The notes under the pieces are model-generated. The model saw only the letters and a list, made by a program, of their open reading frames with translations. It did not search any database and was not told where the DNA came from. Shown piece by piece: positions 33,688 through 41,658 of a DNA stretch of 64,000 nt. Source of the stretch: Nitratireductor aestuarii (GTDB taxonomy: Bacteria > Pseudomonadota > Alphaproteobacteria > Rhizobiales > Rhizobiaceae); contig NZ_BMIF01000014.1 of NCBI RefSeq assembly GCF_014641695.1, positions 34,999-98,998 on the forward strand, written 5' to 3'. The first letter of the stretch is position 1; each line of letters starts with the position of its first letter. A program made the translations under genes and the position numbers.

Positions 33688-34395
33688 ATGGACAAGACGG
33701 TAGAAAGCGCGGCCGCTGCCGTTGCCTCCATCAATGACGGCGCAACCGTCATGATCGGTGGCTTCGGCGGCTCGGGCGCGCCGATTGAGCTCATTCACGC
33801 GCTGATTGATCGCCGACCCAAGAACCTTACGGTCGTCAACAACAATGCCGGCAACGGGCGCATCGGCATTGCTGCCATGATCGACGCTGGCATGGTCAGG
33901 AAGATGATCTGCTCCTTCCCGCGCTCTTCCGATCCGCGCGCCTTTACCGACCGGTACCTTGCCGGCGAGATCGAGCTCGAACTCGTGCCTCAGGGGACGC
34001 TGGCTGAGCGCATTCGCGCCGGCGGCGCAGGCATTCCAGCCTTCTACACACCAACAGGCGTTGGAACGGAACTGGCGAACGGGAAGCCGACGGGCGAATT
34101 CGATGGCCGCACCTATGTGCAGGAACGCTGGCTGAAGGCCGACTTCGCGCTCATCAAGGCCCATGTGGCCGACCGCCATGGCAACCTGATTTACAACAAG
34201 GCAGGGCGGAACTTCAGCCCCCTGATGTGCACCGCCGCTGCAACAACCATCGTTCAGGCATCGCAGATCGTTGCCCCCGGCGAAATCAACCCCGAACACG
34301 TGGTGACGCCAGGCATCTTCGTCGACAAGGTTGTTGAGATCAGCAATCCGCAACAGGAAGAAGAACTCATCCGCGCAGGAGTAGCCTACATATGA
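33688..34395 (+). CDS. pcaI: 3-oxoadipate CoA-transferase subunit A
   Basis: A 235-residue class I CoA-transferase alpha subunit with GGFGGSG at 24-30 and NNNAGNG near 50. It transfers CoA from succinyl-CoA to 3-oxoadipate together with PcaJ in aromatic catabolism. ATG 33688 has GGGAG 7 bases upstream; the frame runs further upstream antisense to iclR and is ignored there. Overlap with pcaJ by ATGA couples the subunits. No pcaF thiolase is seen in the window. A related acyl-CoA transferase specificity is possible. Confidence 0.85.
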   Translation: MDKTVESAAAAVASINDGATVMIGGFGGSGAPIELIHALIDRRPKNLTVVNNNAGNGRIGIAAMIDAGMVRKMICSFPRSSDPRAFTDRYLAGEIELELVPQGTLAERIRAGGAGIPAFYTPTGVGTELANGKPTGEFDGRTYVQERWLKADFALIKAHVADRHGNLIYNKAGRNFSPLMCTAAATTIVQASQIVAPGEINPEHVVTPGIFVDKVVEISNPQQEEELIRAGVAYI

Positions 34396-35081
34396 CCGGT
34401 GCCATGGGACAGGAAAGCAAGCTCACCAACGCGCAGATCGCATGGCGCGTCGCACAGGACATTCCGCATGAGGCCTATGTAAACCTCGGCATCGGCTTTC
34501 CGGAAATGGTGGCCAAGTATCAGCCCGCCGGGCGCGAGGCCATCTTCCACACGGAAAATGGAATCCTGAATTTCGGAGACTCTCCGGCTCCCGGCGAAGA
34601 AGACTGGGACCTGATCAACGCGGGCAAGAAGGCCGTCACGCTGAAGCCGGGTGCAGCCTTCTTCCATCACGCCGACAGCTTCGCGATGGTGCGTGGCGGC
34701 CATCTGGACATCGCCGTTCTCGGAGCCTTTCAGGTGGCGCAGAACGGTGACCTCGCAAACTGGAAGGTCGGCAGCAAGGGCGTGCCGGCAGTGGGTGGCG
34801 CGATGGATCTCGTTCATGGCGCCAAGCAGGTGTTCGTGATCACCGAGCACGTCACCAAGACGGGCGAGCCCAAGCTGGTGGACGCCTGCACCTTCCCGCT
34901 CACGGGCGTTGGATGCGTTACCCGCGTCTACACGAGCCTTGCAGTGGTCGACATCGTCGACAAGCGCTTTGTCCTGCGTGAGAAGCTGCCCAGCATCTCG
35001 CTGGAGGAGCTGCAGGCAATGACCGGCGCACCTCTCCATGTGGAAGGGAACGTCGCGGATCTCGTCGTGCCGGCGGTTTAG
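34392..35081 (+). CDS. pcaJ: 3-oxoadipate CoA-transferase subunit B
   Basis: A 229-residue beta subunit. The catalytic glutamate is E55 in TENG, preceded by the NLGIGFPE loop; these are standard for PcaJ/ScoB/AtoA. GGAMDLVHGAKQVFVITEH is the conserved central stretch. It is translated with pcaI and followed by a strong terminator. Confidence 0.88.
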   Translation: MTGAMGQESKLTNAQIAWRVAQDIPHEAYVNLGIGFPEMVAKYQPAGREAIFHTENGILNFGDSPAPGEEDWDLINAGKKAVTLKPGAAFFHHADSFAMVRGGHLDIAVLGAFQVAQNGDLANWKVGSKGVPAVGGAMDLVHGAKQVFVITEHVTKTGEPKLVDACTFPLTGVGCVTRVYTSLAVVDIVDKRFVLREKLPSISLEELQAMTGAPLHVEGNVADLVVPAV

Positions 35082-35105
35082 GCGACCAGCAATCCAGTTT
35101 TGAAG

Positions 35106-35133
35106 GGGCTGCCAAATCCCGGCAGCCCTTTTT
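35106..35133 (+). terminator. Terminator of pcaIJ
   Basis: GGGCTGCC (35106-35113) and GGCAGCCC (35121-35128) with a 7-base loop are followed by TTTTT. Confidence 0.92.
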
Positions 35134-35136
35134 CAG

Positions 35137-35244
35137 TATCAGAATTGGGGTCGCGAAAGTCTCGGCCACTTTTATTCTGAAAGCATCAAGAACATCGTCG
35201 CCTGGCTCGACGGCAAGCCGCAGAATATCTTCGGTCGTTCCTAG
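35137..35244 (+). pseudogene. 3' remnant of a dehydrogenase-like gene
   Basis: After the pcaJ terminator one frame reads QNWGRESLGHFYSESIKNI followed by VAWLDGKPQNIFGRS and a TAG at 35242-35244. The NIVAWLDGKPQN type ending resembles C-termini of D-2-hydroxyacid dehydrogenases. There is no start codon or ribosome site and only about 35 codons survive. The stop overlaps the convergent TauE-type stop by four bases. It is best read as a decayed gene end left by a past rearrangement. Confidence 0.45.
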
Positions 35245-35996
35245 CTGAACAGCGCGGGAGCGCTCTGCCAGACCAGCCGCAATCCGACCGCGATCATGAG
35301 AACGTAGATCAGGGTGTAGAAGCGCTCGGTCGGGATCTTGCGGACCAGTTTGACGCCCAACCAGGTGGAAAGCACGGCGACCGGGATGAGCGTGGCTGAA
35401 ATGGTCAGGTTCTGCCTTGTGAACTGGCCCAGCGCAAAATAGGGGACCACCTTCACCAGGTTGACCGAGGCGAAAAAGACGAGCGTCGTCCCCACAAGCA
35501 TGTCGCGCGGCAATTTCTGAGGAATGACAAAGATCTGGTAGGGAGGCCCACCCGCGTGGCCAATCATGCTTGTGAAGCCGGAGCCGAGACCGCACAGCCA
35601 GCCAAGAACAATGTTCGGCTTCCTTACTTCGGTGCCTGACTTCATCCGTTCGACGACCAGCCGCCGCAGCCCGAAAAGAATTGAAATGAGCCCGACGCTG
35701 AAGCCTATGCCGTCGTCGGAAACGCGGGCGGCAAGAAGGTAGCCGAGCCCTACGCCCACGAATGCGCCGGGCAGCAGCACCGCAAGATTGAAGCGATCAA
35801 AGGTGCGCCGGAAGGAAAAGACACCGATCGCGTCCTGGACCACCAGGATCGGCAGCAGCACCGCCGCCGCCTGCACCGGCGAAACAGCCATGGCCATCAG
35901 CGGAACAGCAAGATTGCCGAGGCCGACGAAACCGCCCTTCGACATGCCAAGGATAATGACGGCAGGAATTGCCACTGCGTAGAAGGATAGATCCAT
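35241..35996 (-). CDS. TauE/SafE-family sulfite/anion exporter
   Basis: A 251-residue membrane protein of about eight hydrophobic segments with internal duplication. GMSKGGFVGLGNLAVPLMA near residue 17 and GFTSMIGHAGGPP near 140 are the two family repeats. Members export sulfite, sulfoacetate or other small anions. ATG 35996 opens directly with the first membrane segment. No sulfonate genes lie next to it, so the substrate is open. Confidence 0.85.
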   Translation of the reverse strand: MDLSFYAVAIPAVIILGMSKGGFVGLGNLAVPLMAMAVSPVQAAAVLLPILVVQDAIGVFSFRRTFDRFNLAVLLPGAFVGVGLGYLLAARVSDDGIGFSVGLISILFGLRRLVVERMKSGTEVRKPNIVLGWLCGLGSGFTSMIGHAGGPPYQIFVIPQKLPRDMLVGTTLVFFASVNLVKVVPYFALGQFTRQNLTISATLIPVAVLSTWLGVKLVRKIPTERFYTLIYVLMIAVGLRLVWQSAPALFS

Positions 35997-36204
35997 TGGC
36001 CCAAGTTATCGTGACGGAAGCTGCACTATCTCGTCCGGCGCGCCGGCTTACACAACCTCCTGAAACTCATACCTGTGCATGCACTGCTGCATAGCAATGT
36101 CTTCTTTGCGTTCCGCGTAGTGAGAGCAGTGCGCGGCCAATGCGCTCCGAATGGGCGCGCGTGATCCCGGGCACAGGATCTCGGGCATCCAGCGCGTATC
36201 CCGT

Positions 36205-37353
36205 TTAGGCCGGTTCAGGAACCCGCAGTGCCGGAGTTCCAGCCATGGGCGTTGCAGCCGAACTGTCCCTCAGCACCAGGACGTGGCGTGGGTCGACGCT
36301 CACGAAGGCTTGCGTGTTTTCAGTCCGTGACTGATCGCCGAGCAGAATGGCGGTGACATGGACCCCCTGCCCGATGTCGAGCACGATCTGGGTCGTTCCG
36401 CCCAGGAACTGCGAGGACACCACCGTTGCAGGAATGCAGTTCTGCCCACCAGTCGGCTCGTCGGTCACCAGCATCGTTTCCGGCCGGAAGGCGATCACGA
36501 ATTCGCCCGTCTCAGAACGGTCTTCGAGCCGCTTCGCATCAAGGCTTGAAAACCTCACACCATTTGCAGCAGTCACGATGCCCGCGCCGGGGTTGCTGTT
36601 CTTACGGTCGAGCGCGACGATATTCGTGCGCCCCAGGAACTCCGCCGTAAACCGATCGCGGGGATAGTTATATACGTCGGAAGGGCTACCCTCGCGCTGG
36701 ATCTTGCCCTTGTTGAGAACCACGATGTGGTCCGAGATTACCATCGCCTCGGTCTGGTCATGGGTGACGTAGACCGCGGTAATGCCGATCTTGACGAGAA
36801 GGTCGCGGATCTCGAACCGCATCCGTTCGCGCAGCAGGAGGTCGAGGTTCGACAGCGGCTCGTCGAAGAGGATGCACTTCGGCCGCAGCGCCATGGCGCG
36901 CGCCAGCGCGACACGCTGCTGCTGCCCGCCCGAAAGCGAAGCCGGAAAGCGGTTGCCCGTTCCAGCCATGCCGACGAGTTCCAGCATCTCGTTGACCCGG
37001 TCGCGGATCTCACCGCTCGGCAGACCCTTGATGCGCAGGCCAAGCGACAGGTTCGCCTCGATCGTCTTGTGCGGCCATAGCGCATAGGACTGGAAGACCA
37101 TGCCAAGATCCCGCTCTTCAGGCGGCACCGCGATCCGCTTTTCGGAATCGAATAGCGTCCGTCCGCCGAGGCTGATCCGCCCGCTATCCGCCTGCTCAAG
37201 GCCCGCGATGCAGCGAAGCGTCGTCGTCTTGCCGCAGCCGGACGGGCCGAGGAAGGAACAGACCTTCCCCCGCTCCACGTCGATCGAGACATTGTCGACC
37301 GCGTGAAACGCGCCGTAGGTCTTGATGAGATTATCGACTTTCAGGAAGCTCAT
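36205..37353 (-). CDS. Iron/phosphonate-type ABC ATPase (FbpC/PotA-like)
   Basis: A 382-residue ATPase with Walker A GPSGCGKTT at 36-44, signature LSGGQQQRV, Walker B CILFDEPLSNLD and a C-terminal TOBE domain (about 280-370). ATG 37353 is chosen over 37359 because AGGAAATGG gives proper spacing only to the second ATG. It is the last gene of a binding protein-permease-ATPase operon. Fe3+, 2-aminoethylphosphonate, thiamine and putrescine importers all have this organisation. Confidence 0.88.
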   Translation of the reverse strand: MSFLKVDNLIKTYGAFHAVDNVSIDVERGKVCSFLGPSGCGKTTTLRCIAGLEQADSGRISLGGRTLFDSEKRIAVPPEERDLGMVFQSYALWPHKTIEANLSLGLRIKGLPSGEIRDRVNEMLELVGMAGTGNRFPASLSGGQQQRVALARAMALRPKCILFDEPLSNLDLLLRERMRFEIRDLLVKIGITAVYVTHDQTEAMVISDHIVVLNKGKIQREGSPSDVYNYPRDRFTAEFLGRTNIVALDRKNSNPGAGIVTAANGVRFSSLDAKRLEDRSETGEFVIAFRPETMLVTDEPTGGQNCIPATVVSSQFLGGTTQIVLDIGQGVHVTAILLGDQSRTENTQAFVSVDPRHVLVLRDSSAATPMAGTPALRVPEPA

Positions 37354-37362
37354 GTCCATTTC

Positions 37363-39081
37363 CTAGCTTGCACGGCTGATATCGACCCGGAACAGAAGAC
37401 CGGAGAGCGCGATCACCGCACCCATCATCAGCACCTGGATCATGGCGAGCGCACCGATGCCGCCCCAGTCGCCCTCACCCCACATGTTGAACATCAGCAC
37501 GGGCAGGACCTCGTTGCCGGGCGAGTAGAGAAGGATCGACGCGGAGAGTTCGCGCACGAAGATGATGAAGAGCAGCGTCCAGGCACCCACCATTCCGGGC
37601 TTGAGGAGCGGCAGCGTGACCTCGATCCACGTCCTGAGACGCGCCGCCCCCACCATGGTTGCGGCTTCTTCCAGCGACTTGTCGATCTGGACGTAGTTGC
37701 TGCCGACGTTGCGCACGGCCTGCGTGATGTAGCTCGTCACATAGGCGATCAACAGAATCCAGATCGTGCCATAGATCGGCAGCGGCACGAACACATAGGT
37801 CCAGAGGAGCGCGAGGCTCAGCACGATGTGCGGAACGGCGGCCGGCAGGAACAGCAGATAGCCGAGCGGCTTTCGGTAGGATGTGTTGCTGCGCAGGATG
37901 ATCCAGTTCGAGATCACCGCCAGGATCACCGCGATCGATGCGCCGGCGCATGCCAGGAACAGGGTGTTCTTGAGCCCCCGCCAGACGAAGGCCTGGTTGA
38001 AGATCTTCAGGTAGTGGATGGGTGAGACTGCCGAAAGCGAGAAGGTGGCGTCGTAATAGGGCACGAGAGACACCCAGAGCAGCATTCCGAGCGGCAGAAG
38101 AGCGCCGACGACCACGAAGGCGATGACGAAGGCGAATGCCAGCCAGCGCATCGGCCCGAGCTCTATGATGCGCGGGCGGAAGCCCTTGCCCGTCATCGTG
38201 GTATAGGAGCGGTTGCGGGTGATGCGGTTCTGCAGCCAGATGCCCGCACAGGCGATGACGAGCATCTCGATGCCGAGCGCTGCCGCCACATTGTATTCAG
38301 CCGGAAAGCGGTTGATCAGCTGGTAGATATAGGTGGTGAGCACGAAGAAGCGGTCCTGCATGCCGAGAAGGGCGGGAACGCCGAATTGTCCAGCCGAGGC
38401 CATGAAGGTGAGCAACACGCCGGAAAGTGCTGCGGGCGCAATCAGCGGCACCGTGATCTGCGTGATGACCTGCCGCCGGTTCAGGCCCGAAAGGTGGCCA
38501 GCCTCCTCAAGTGCCGGATCCATGTTGCGCAGCGCGCTCGACACAAAGATGAAGATATAGGGCGCGTAGTAGATGCCCATGACGAAGATGATCATCCGCG
38601 CGCTATAGGGGCTGATCTGCCCAAGCCCGAGCGAAGTCAGCACAAGGTTCACCGGTCCGACATTGCGCTGCAGCAGCAGCGTCCAGGCGAGTGCGCCCAC
38701 GAAGGGCGAGAGGAAGAACGGGATCATGATCCCGACGCGCAGCAGATTGGCGAAGGGCACGTCGGAGCGGACGACGATCCAGGCGAGCGGAATGCCGAGC
38801 AGTGCCGCCATCGCAGTGGCAGCTACGCCAACATAGACGGTGTTGAAGAAGGCGCGCTGGTAGGTCGGATTGGTGAGGACTTCGACAAAATTCTCAAGTG
38901 TCAGACCGGAGAACGCCGCGCCGATCGGATTGCTGGTGAGCGCCCCATAGACCAGCACCGCGACGGGAGCCAGGATAGAGATCACCAGAAGCATCATGAC
39001 CAGTGGCACCAGGTCAATTTTCTTCGCTATTCTTCCGGCACCCGATGTCACTCTATCAGATGCCATTGCCGCTTCGGTCAT
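37363..39081 (-). CDS. Doubled ABC permease (FbpB/ThiP-like)
   Basis: A 572-residue permease with two tandem BPD_transp_1 domains (about 60-280 and 340-560), around 12 hydrophobic segments. EAA-type loops EEAGHLSGLNRRQVITQI and EEAATMVGAARLRTWIEV contact the ATPase dimer. Such internal duplication is normal for FbpB, ThiP and 2-aminoethylphosphonate PhnV-type permeases. It is separated from the binding-protein gene by a stem-loop at 39114-39142. Confidence 0.9.
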   Translation of the reverse strand: MTEAAMASDRVTSGAGRIAKKIDLVPLVMMLLVISILAPVAVLVYGALTSNPIGAAFSGLTLENFVEVLTNPTYQRAFFNTVYVGVAATAMAALLGIPLAWIVVRSDVPFANLLRVGIMIPFFLSPFVGALAWTLLLQRNVGPVNLVLTSLGLGQISPYSARMIIFVMGIYYAPYIFIFVSSALRNMDPALEEAGHLSGLNRRQVITQITVPLIAPAALSGVLLTFMASAGQFGVPALLGMQDRFFVLTTYIYQLINRFPAEYNVAAALGIEMLVIACAGIWLQNRITRNRSYTTMTGKGFRPRIIELGPMRWLAFAFVIAFVVVGALLPLGMLLWVSLVPYYDATFSLSAVSPIHYLKIFNQAFVWRGLKNTLFLACAGASIAVILAVISNWIILRSNTSYRKPLGYLLFLPAAVPHIVLSLALLWTYVFVPLPIYGTIWILLIAYVTSYITQAVRNVGSNYVQIDKSLEEAATMVGAARLRTWIEVTLPLLKPGMVGAWTLLFIIFVRELSASILLYSPGNEVLPVLMFNMWGEGDWGGIGALAMIQVLMMGAVIALSGLLFRVDISRAS

Positions 39082-39113
39082 GCTGTCTGCCTGTCCTCGT
39101 AACTTCTGAAACG

Positions 39114-39142
39114 GGCAGCCCGGGGTCGATCGCCGGGCAGCC
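39114..39142 (-). other. Stem-loop after binding-protein gene
   Basis: GGC-A-GCCCGG and CCGGGC-A-GCC arms form a stem with one A-A mismatch, between the binding-protein stop and the permease start on the minus strand. It is the fourth binding-protein gene in this window followed by such a stem. Confidence 0.5.
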
Positions 39143-39147
39143 AGAAA

Positions 39148-40203
39148 TTAGACGTTAAAGAGCTCCTTGAACTCCTTCTGCATCTCGTCGCGCGTCCCCT
39201 CGAGCTCGTCGATCGTGGTGATCGCGATGTTCAGATCCTTGAGTTCCGGCGTTCCGGGGAGCGGCGGCACATCGGTGCGACCCGAGTAGATCGAGTTCAC
39301 ATCGCGAAGCACGGTCTGGCCTTCCTGCGACAGCCACCAGTCGAAGACTACCTTGGCGCCTTCCGGATTGCGTGCTTCCCTGACGATGGCCATGGGCGTG
39401 ATCGAGGCCGTGATCACCTCGGTCGGGTAGACCGCCGCGACCGGTGCACCTTCCTTGTTCTGCTCGTAGACGTTGTAGTCGTTGTTGAGCGCCAGCGCCG
39501 TCTGGCCGGAAATGTTCATCTTGGTGAGCGGGCTTGGGCCGCCGACAATCGTCGGCTTCATCGCCGCAAGCTCCTCCCAGAACTTCCGCCCGAGATCCGG
39601 ATGGTTGCGCAGGTTGATGTAGTTCTGCATCGCGCCGCCGGATTCCAGCGGATTGGTGATGCCGATCAGCCCGTCGTCAAAGCGCGGATCCAGGAATTCC
39701 GCCCACTTGGTCTTGCTCGCGCCATCGGGCACCAGCCGCGTGTTGTAGCCATAGATCGTCAGGATCGTGCGCCCATTGCACCAAAGGCCGTCCGGATCGC
39801 GCTGGTCGGCCGAATAGGCCTGGAGCTCGGGCGATTGGTAATCCATGAGTCTGTTATCCTGCTTCAGCGCCACAAGCAGGCTCGGATCGGTGAGCATGAT
39901 GAGATCGTGCGAGACGCGCCCGGCGGTGTATTCGGCCACCGCGCGTTCGTAGAGCACGTAGCCGTTGGCGAAATAGAATTCGAGCTCGACACCGCTTTCC
40001 TTGCCGACGTCTGAGGCCTGAAACGCCTTGACCATGTCGTCGGCATAGCGCGTCGGCATGGTCGAGTAGAACACGACCTTACCCGCAGTCGCAGCCCTTG
40101 CACGCCCGGTTATGCTGAAAGTAGAGACGGTTGCCGCAGCGCCGGCGCCAACCAGAAAATTGCGCCGGTTCAGTCCATTCAATGCGTTTTCCGGAATGCT
40201 CAT
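39148..40203 (-). CDS. Iron/phosphonate-type ABC periplasmic binding protein, Tat-exported
   Basis: A 351-residue type 1/8 extracellular binding protein. The N-terminus NRRNFLVGAGAAATV is a twin-arginine signal. Mature features include GKVVFYSTMPTRYADDMVKAF and VYPTEVITASITPMAIV, as in FbpA/AfuA and phosphonate binders. ATG 40203 has GGGAGGAAA upstream. The tyrosine pair typical of ferric binding is not evident, which favours an organic ligand. It is divergent from the enolase-superfamily gene at 40456. Confidence 0.85.
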   Translation of the reverse strand: MSIPENALNGLNRRNFLVGAGAAATVSTFSITGRARAATAGKVVFYSTMPTRYADDMVKAFQASDVGKESGVELEFYFANGYVLYERAVAEYTAGRVSHDLIMLTDPSLLVALKQDNRLMDYQSPELQAYSADQRDPDGLWCNGRTILTIYGYNTRLVPDGASKTKWAEFLDPRFDDGLIGITNPLESGGAMQNYINLRNHPDLGRKFWEELAAMKPTIVGGPSPLTKMNISGQTALALNNDYNVYEQNKEGAPVAAVYPTEVITASITPMAIVREARNPEGAKVVFDWWLSQEGQTVLRDVNSIYSGRTDVPPLPGTPELKDLNIAITTIDELEGTRDEMQKEFKELFNV

Positions 40204-40329
40204 TGTTTCCTCCCAACGGCTCCGCACCAGTTACCCAGAAGTGTGCGCAGCACCTCCCGTGCTGCAGCCAAAGACTTTGCGTTGGATGATATCACCGGGG
40301 ATTTTGGGCTCAGCGGCGAAGGGATTTCG

Positions 40330-40344
40330 TTTCAGCTGCTGAAA
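40330..40344. promoter_or_regulatory. Palindrome in divergent promoter region
   Basis: TTTCAGC-T-GCTGAAA is a perfect 7-1-7 inverted repeat midway between the divergent binding-protein and enolase-superfamily genes. CGATGCTC (40383-40390) and GAGCATCG (40410-40417) form another inverted pair closer to the latter gene. No regulator gene is adjacent. Confidence 0.45.
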
Positions 40345-40455
40345 TTGATGGAGTGCGCAGATCCCGTTTCACAGCCCGAAATCGATGCTCAAAGTTAAGG
40401 GTAAGCGCGGAGCATCGGCTAGTTTTGCGGCAGAGATCAGGGAGCTCCATCAACG

Positions 40456-41610
40456 ATGACTTCAATTGCCGATATCCGTGTCCGCCTCGTGCCATTCACG
40501 TCCCATGAGAAACGGGACAGCCAGGGCCACCAGCATTATAGCGAACCTTATACGTCCAAGATGGCGCTGCTGACGATCGTCGCCGATGATGGCACCGAAG
40601 GGCACTGTTTCTCTGCGCCTGAAACAGTCCGTCCCTATATCGTCGAACGGCACCTGAAGCCCATTCTGCTCGGTCAGGATGCATTCCAGCGCGAGAGGCT
40701 GTGGCATGAACTGGTGGACGCCCAGCGCTCGAGCGGCGGACACCTTACGGACAAGACAGTGGGCATCGTGGAGACGGCGCTCTGGGACCTCGCCGGCCGC
40801 AAGTTCGGCATGCCGGTTTACAAGCTGATCGGCAGCTATCGCGACAAGGTTCGGGCCTATGCCAGCATCATGTGCGGCGATGCCAATGAAGGCGGCCTCG
40901 CGACGCTCGACGACTATGCGCGGTTTGCGGAAAAGCTCGTGGCGAAGGGCTACAAGGGCATCAAGTTGCACACGTGGAACCCGCCCTTGCCCGGCGCGCC
41001 CGATCCCAAGCGTGACGCAGCCGCCTGTGCTGCCGTGCGCGAGGCCGTCGGCCCGGACATTGCGCTGATGCTGGACCCGTTCCACCGTTACAGCCGCAGC
41101 GACGCATTATGGCTCGGAAAGCAGATCGAGGCGCTCGATTTCCTGTGGCTAGAGGAACCCATGTATGAGGGCTCCATCAGCTCTTACGCCTGGCTTTCGC
41201 AGAACCTCAACGTGGCCGTGTGCGGACCGGAGACGATCGAGGGCCGTCACCAGATCCGCGCGGAATGGGCCAAGGCCGGCGCCTGCGATATCCTGCGGGC
41301 GGGCGTTGCCGATCTCGGCGGCATCACCGCAACGCTGAAGGTGTGCGCGCTGGCGGAATCCTTCGGCATGGAATGCGAGATCCACCACGCCGGTCCGGCG
41401 GCACTCACCGTCTGTGCTGTTGCACGTAACGTCGGCTGGTACGAGCGCGGGCTGCTCCACCCCTTCATCGACTATGAGGAAAAACCGGAATATCTCCGTC
41501 GCCGACCCGATGAACTGGATCAGGACGGCTACGTCCACATGCCCCAGATCCCGGGAGTCGGATTCGACATCGATTTTGAATATGTCGAACGTATGGGTGA
41601 ACCCGCCTGA
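40456..41610 (+). CDS. Enolase-superfamily acid-sugar dehydratase-like protein
   Basis: A 384-residue mandelate racemase/muconate lactonizing enzyme type protein. Putative metal ligands are D207 (MLDPFH), E233 (WLEEPMYE) and E259 (CGPET). A His-Asp dyad is offered by H310 (ECEIHH) and D286 (GVADLGG). The second-strand base motif is K170-L-H172 instead of the common KxK. Most members of this branch dehydrate aldonic or aldaric acids. GGGAG precedes the ATG. It ends at a hairpin shared with the convergent DMFase-like gene. Confidence 0.82.
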   Translation: MTSIADIRVRLVPFTSHEKRDSQGHQHYSEPYTSKMALLTIVADDGTEGHCFSAPETVRPYIVERHLKPILLGQDAFQRERLWHELVDAQRSSGGHLTDKTVGIVETALWDLAGRKFGMPVYKLIGSYRDKVRAYASIMCGDANEGGLATLDDYARFAEKLVAKGYKGIKLHTWNPPLPGAPDPKRDAAACAAVREAVGPDIALMLDPFHRYSRSDALWLGKQIEALDFLWLEEPMYEGSISSYAWLSQNLNVAVCGPETIEGRHQIRAEWAKAGACDILRAGVADLGGITATLKVCALAESFGMECEIHHAGPAALTVCAVARNVGWYERGLLHPFIDYEEKPEYLRRRPDELDQDGYVHMPQIPGVGFDIDFEYVERMGEPA

Positions 41611-41618
41611 CATGAAAG

Positions 41619-41645
41619 GGAGGGCTGCATCGAACGCAGCCCTCC
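41619..41645. terminator. Bidirectional hairpin terminator
   Basis: GGAGGGCTGC (41619-41628) and GCAGCCCTCC (41636-41645) form a perfect 10-base stem with a 7-base loop between convergent genes. No long T-run follows on either side. Confidence 0.7.
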
Positions 41646-41658
41646 ATAACCACCATGA

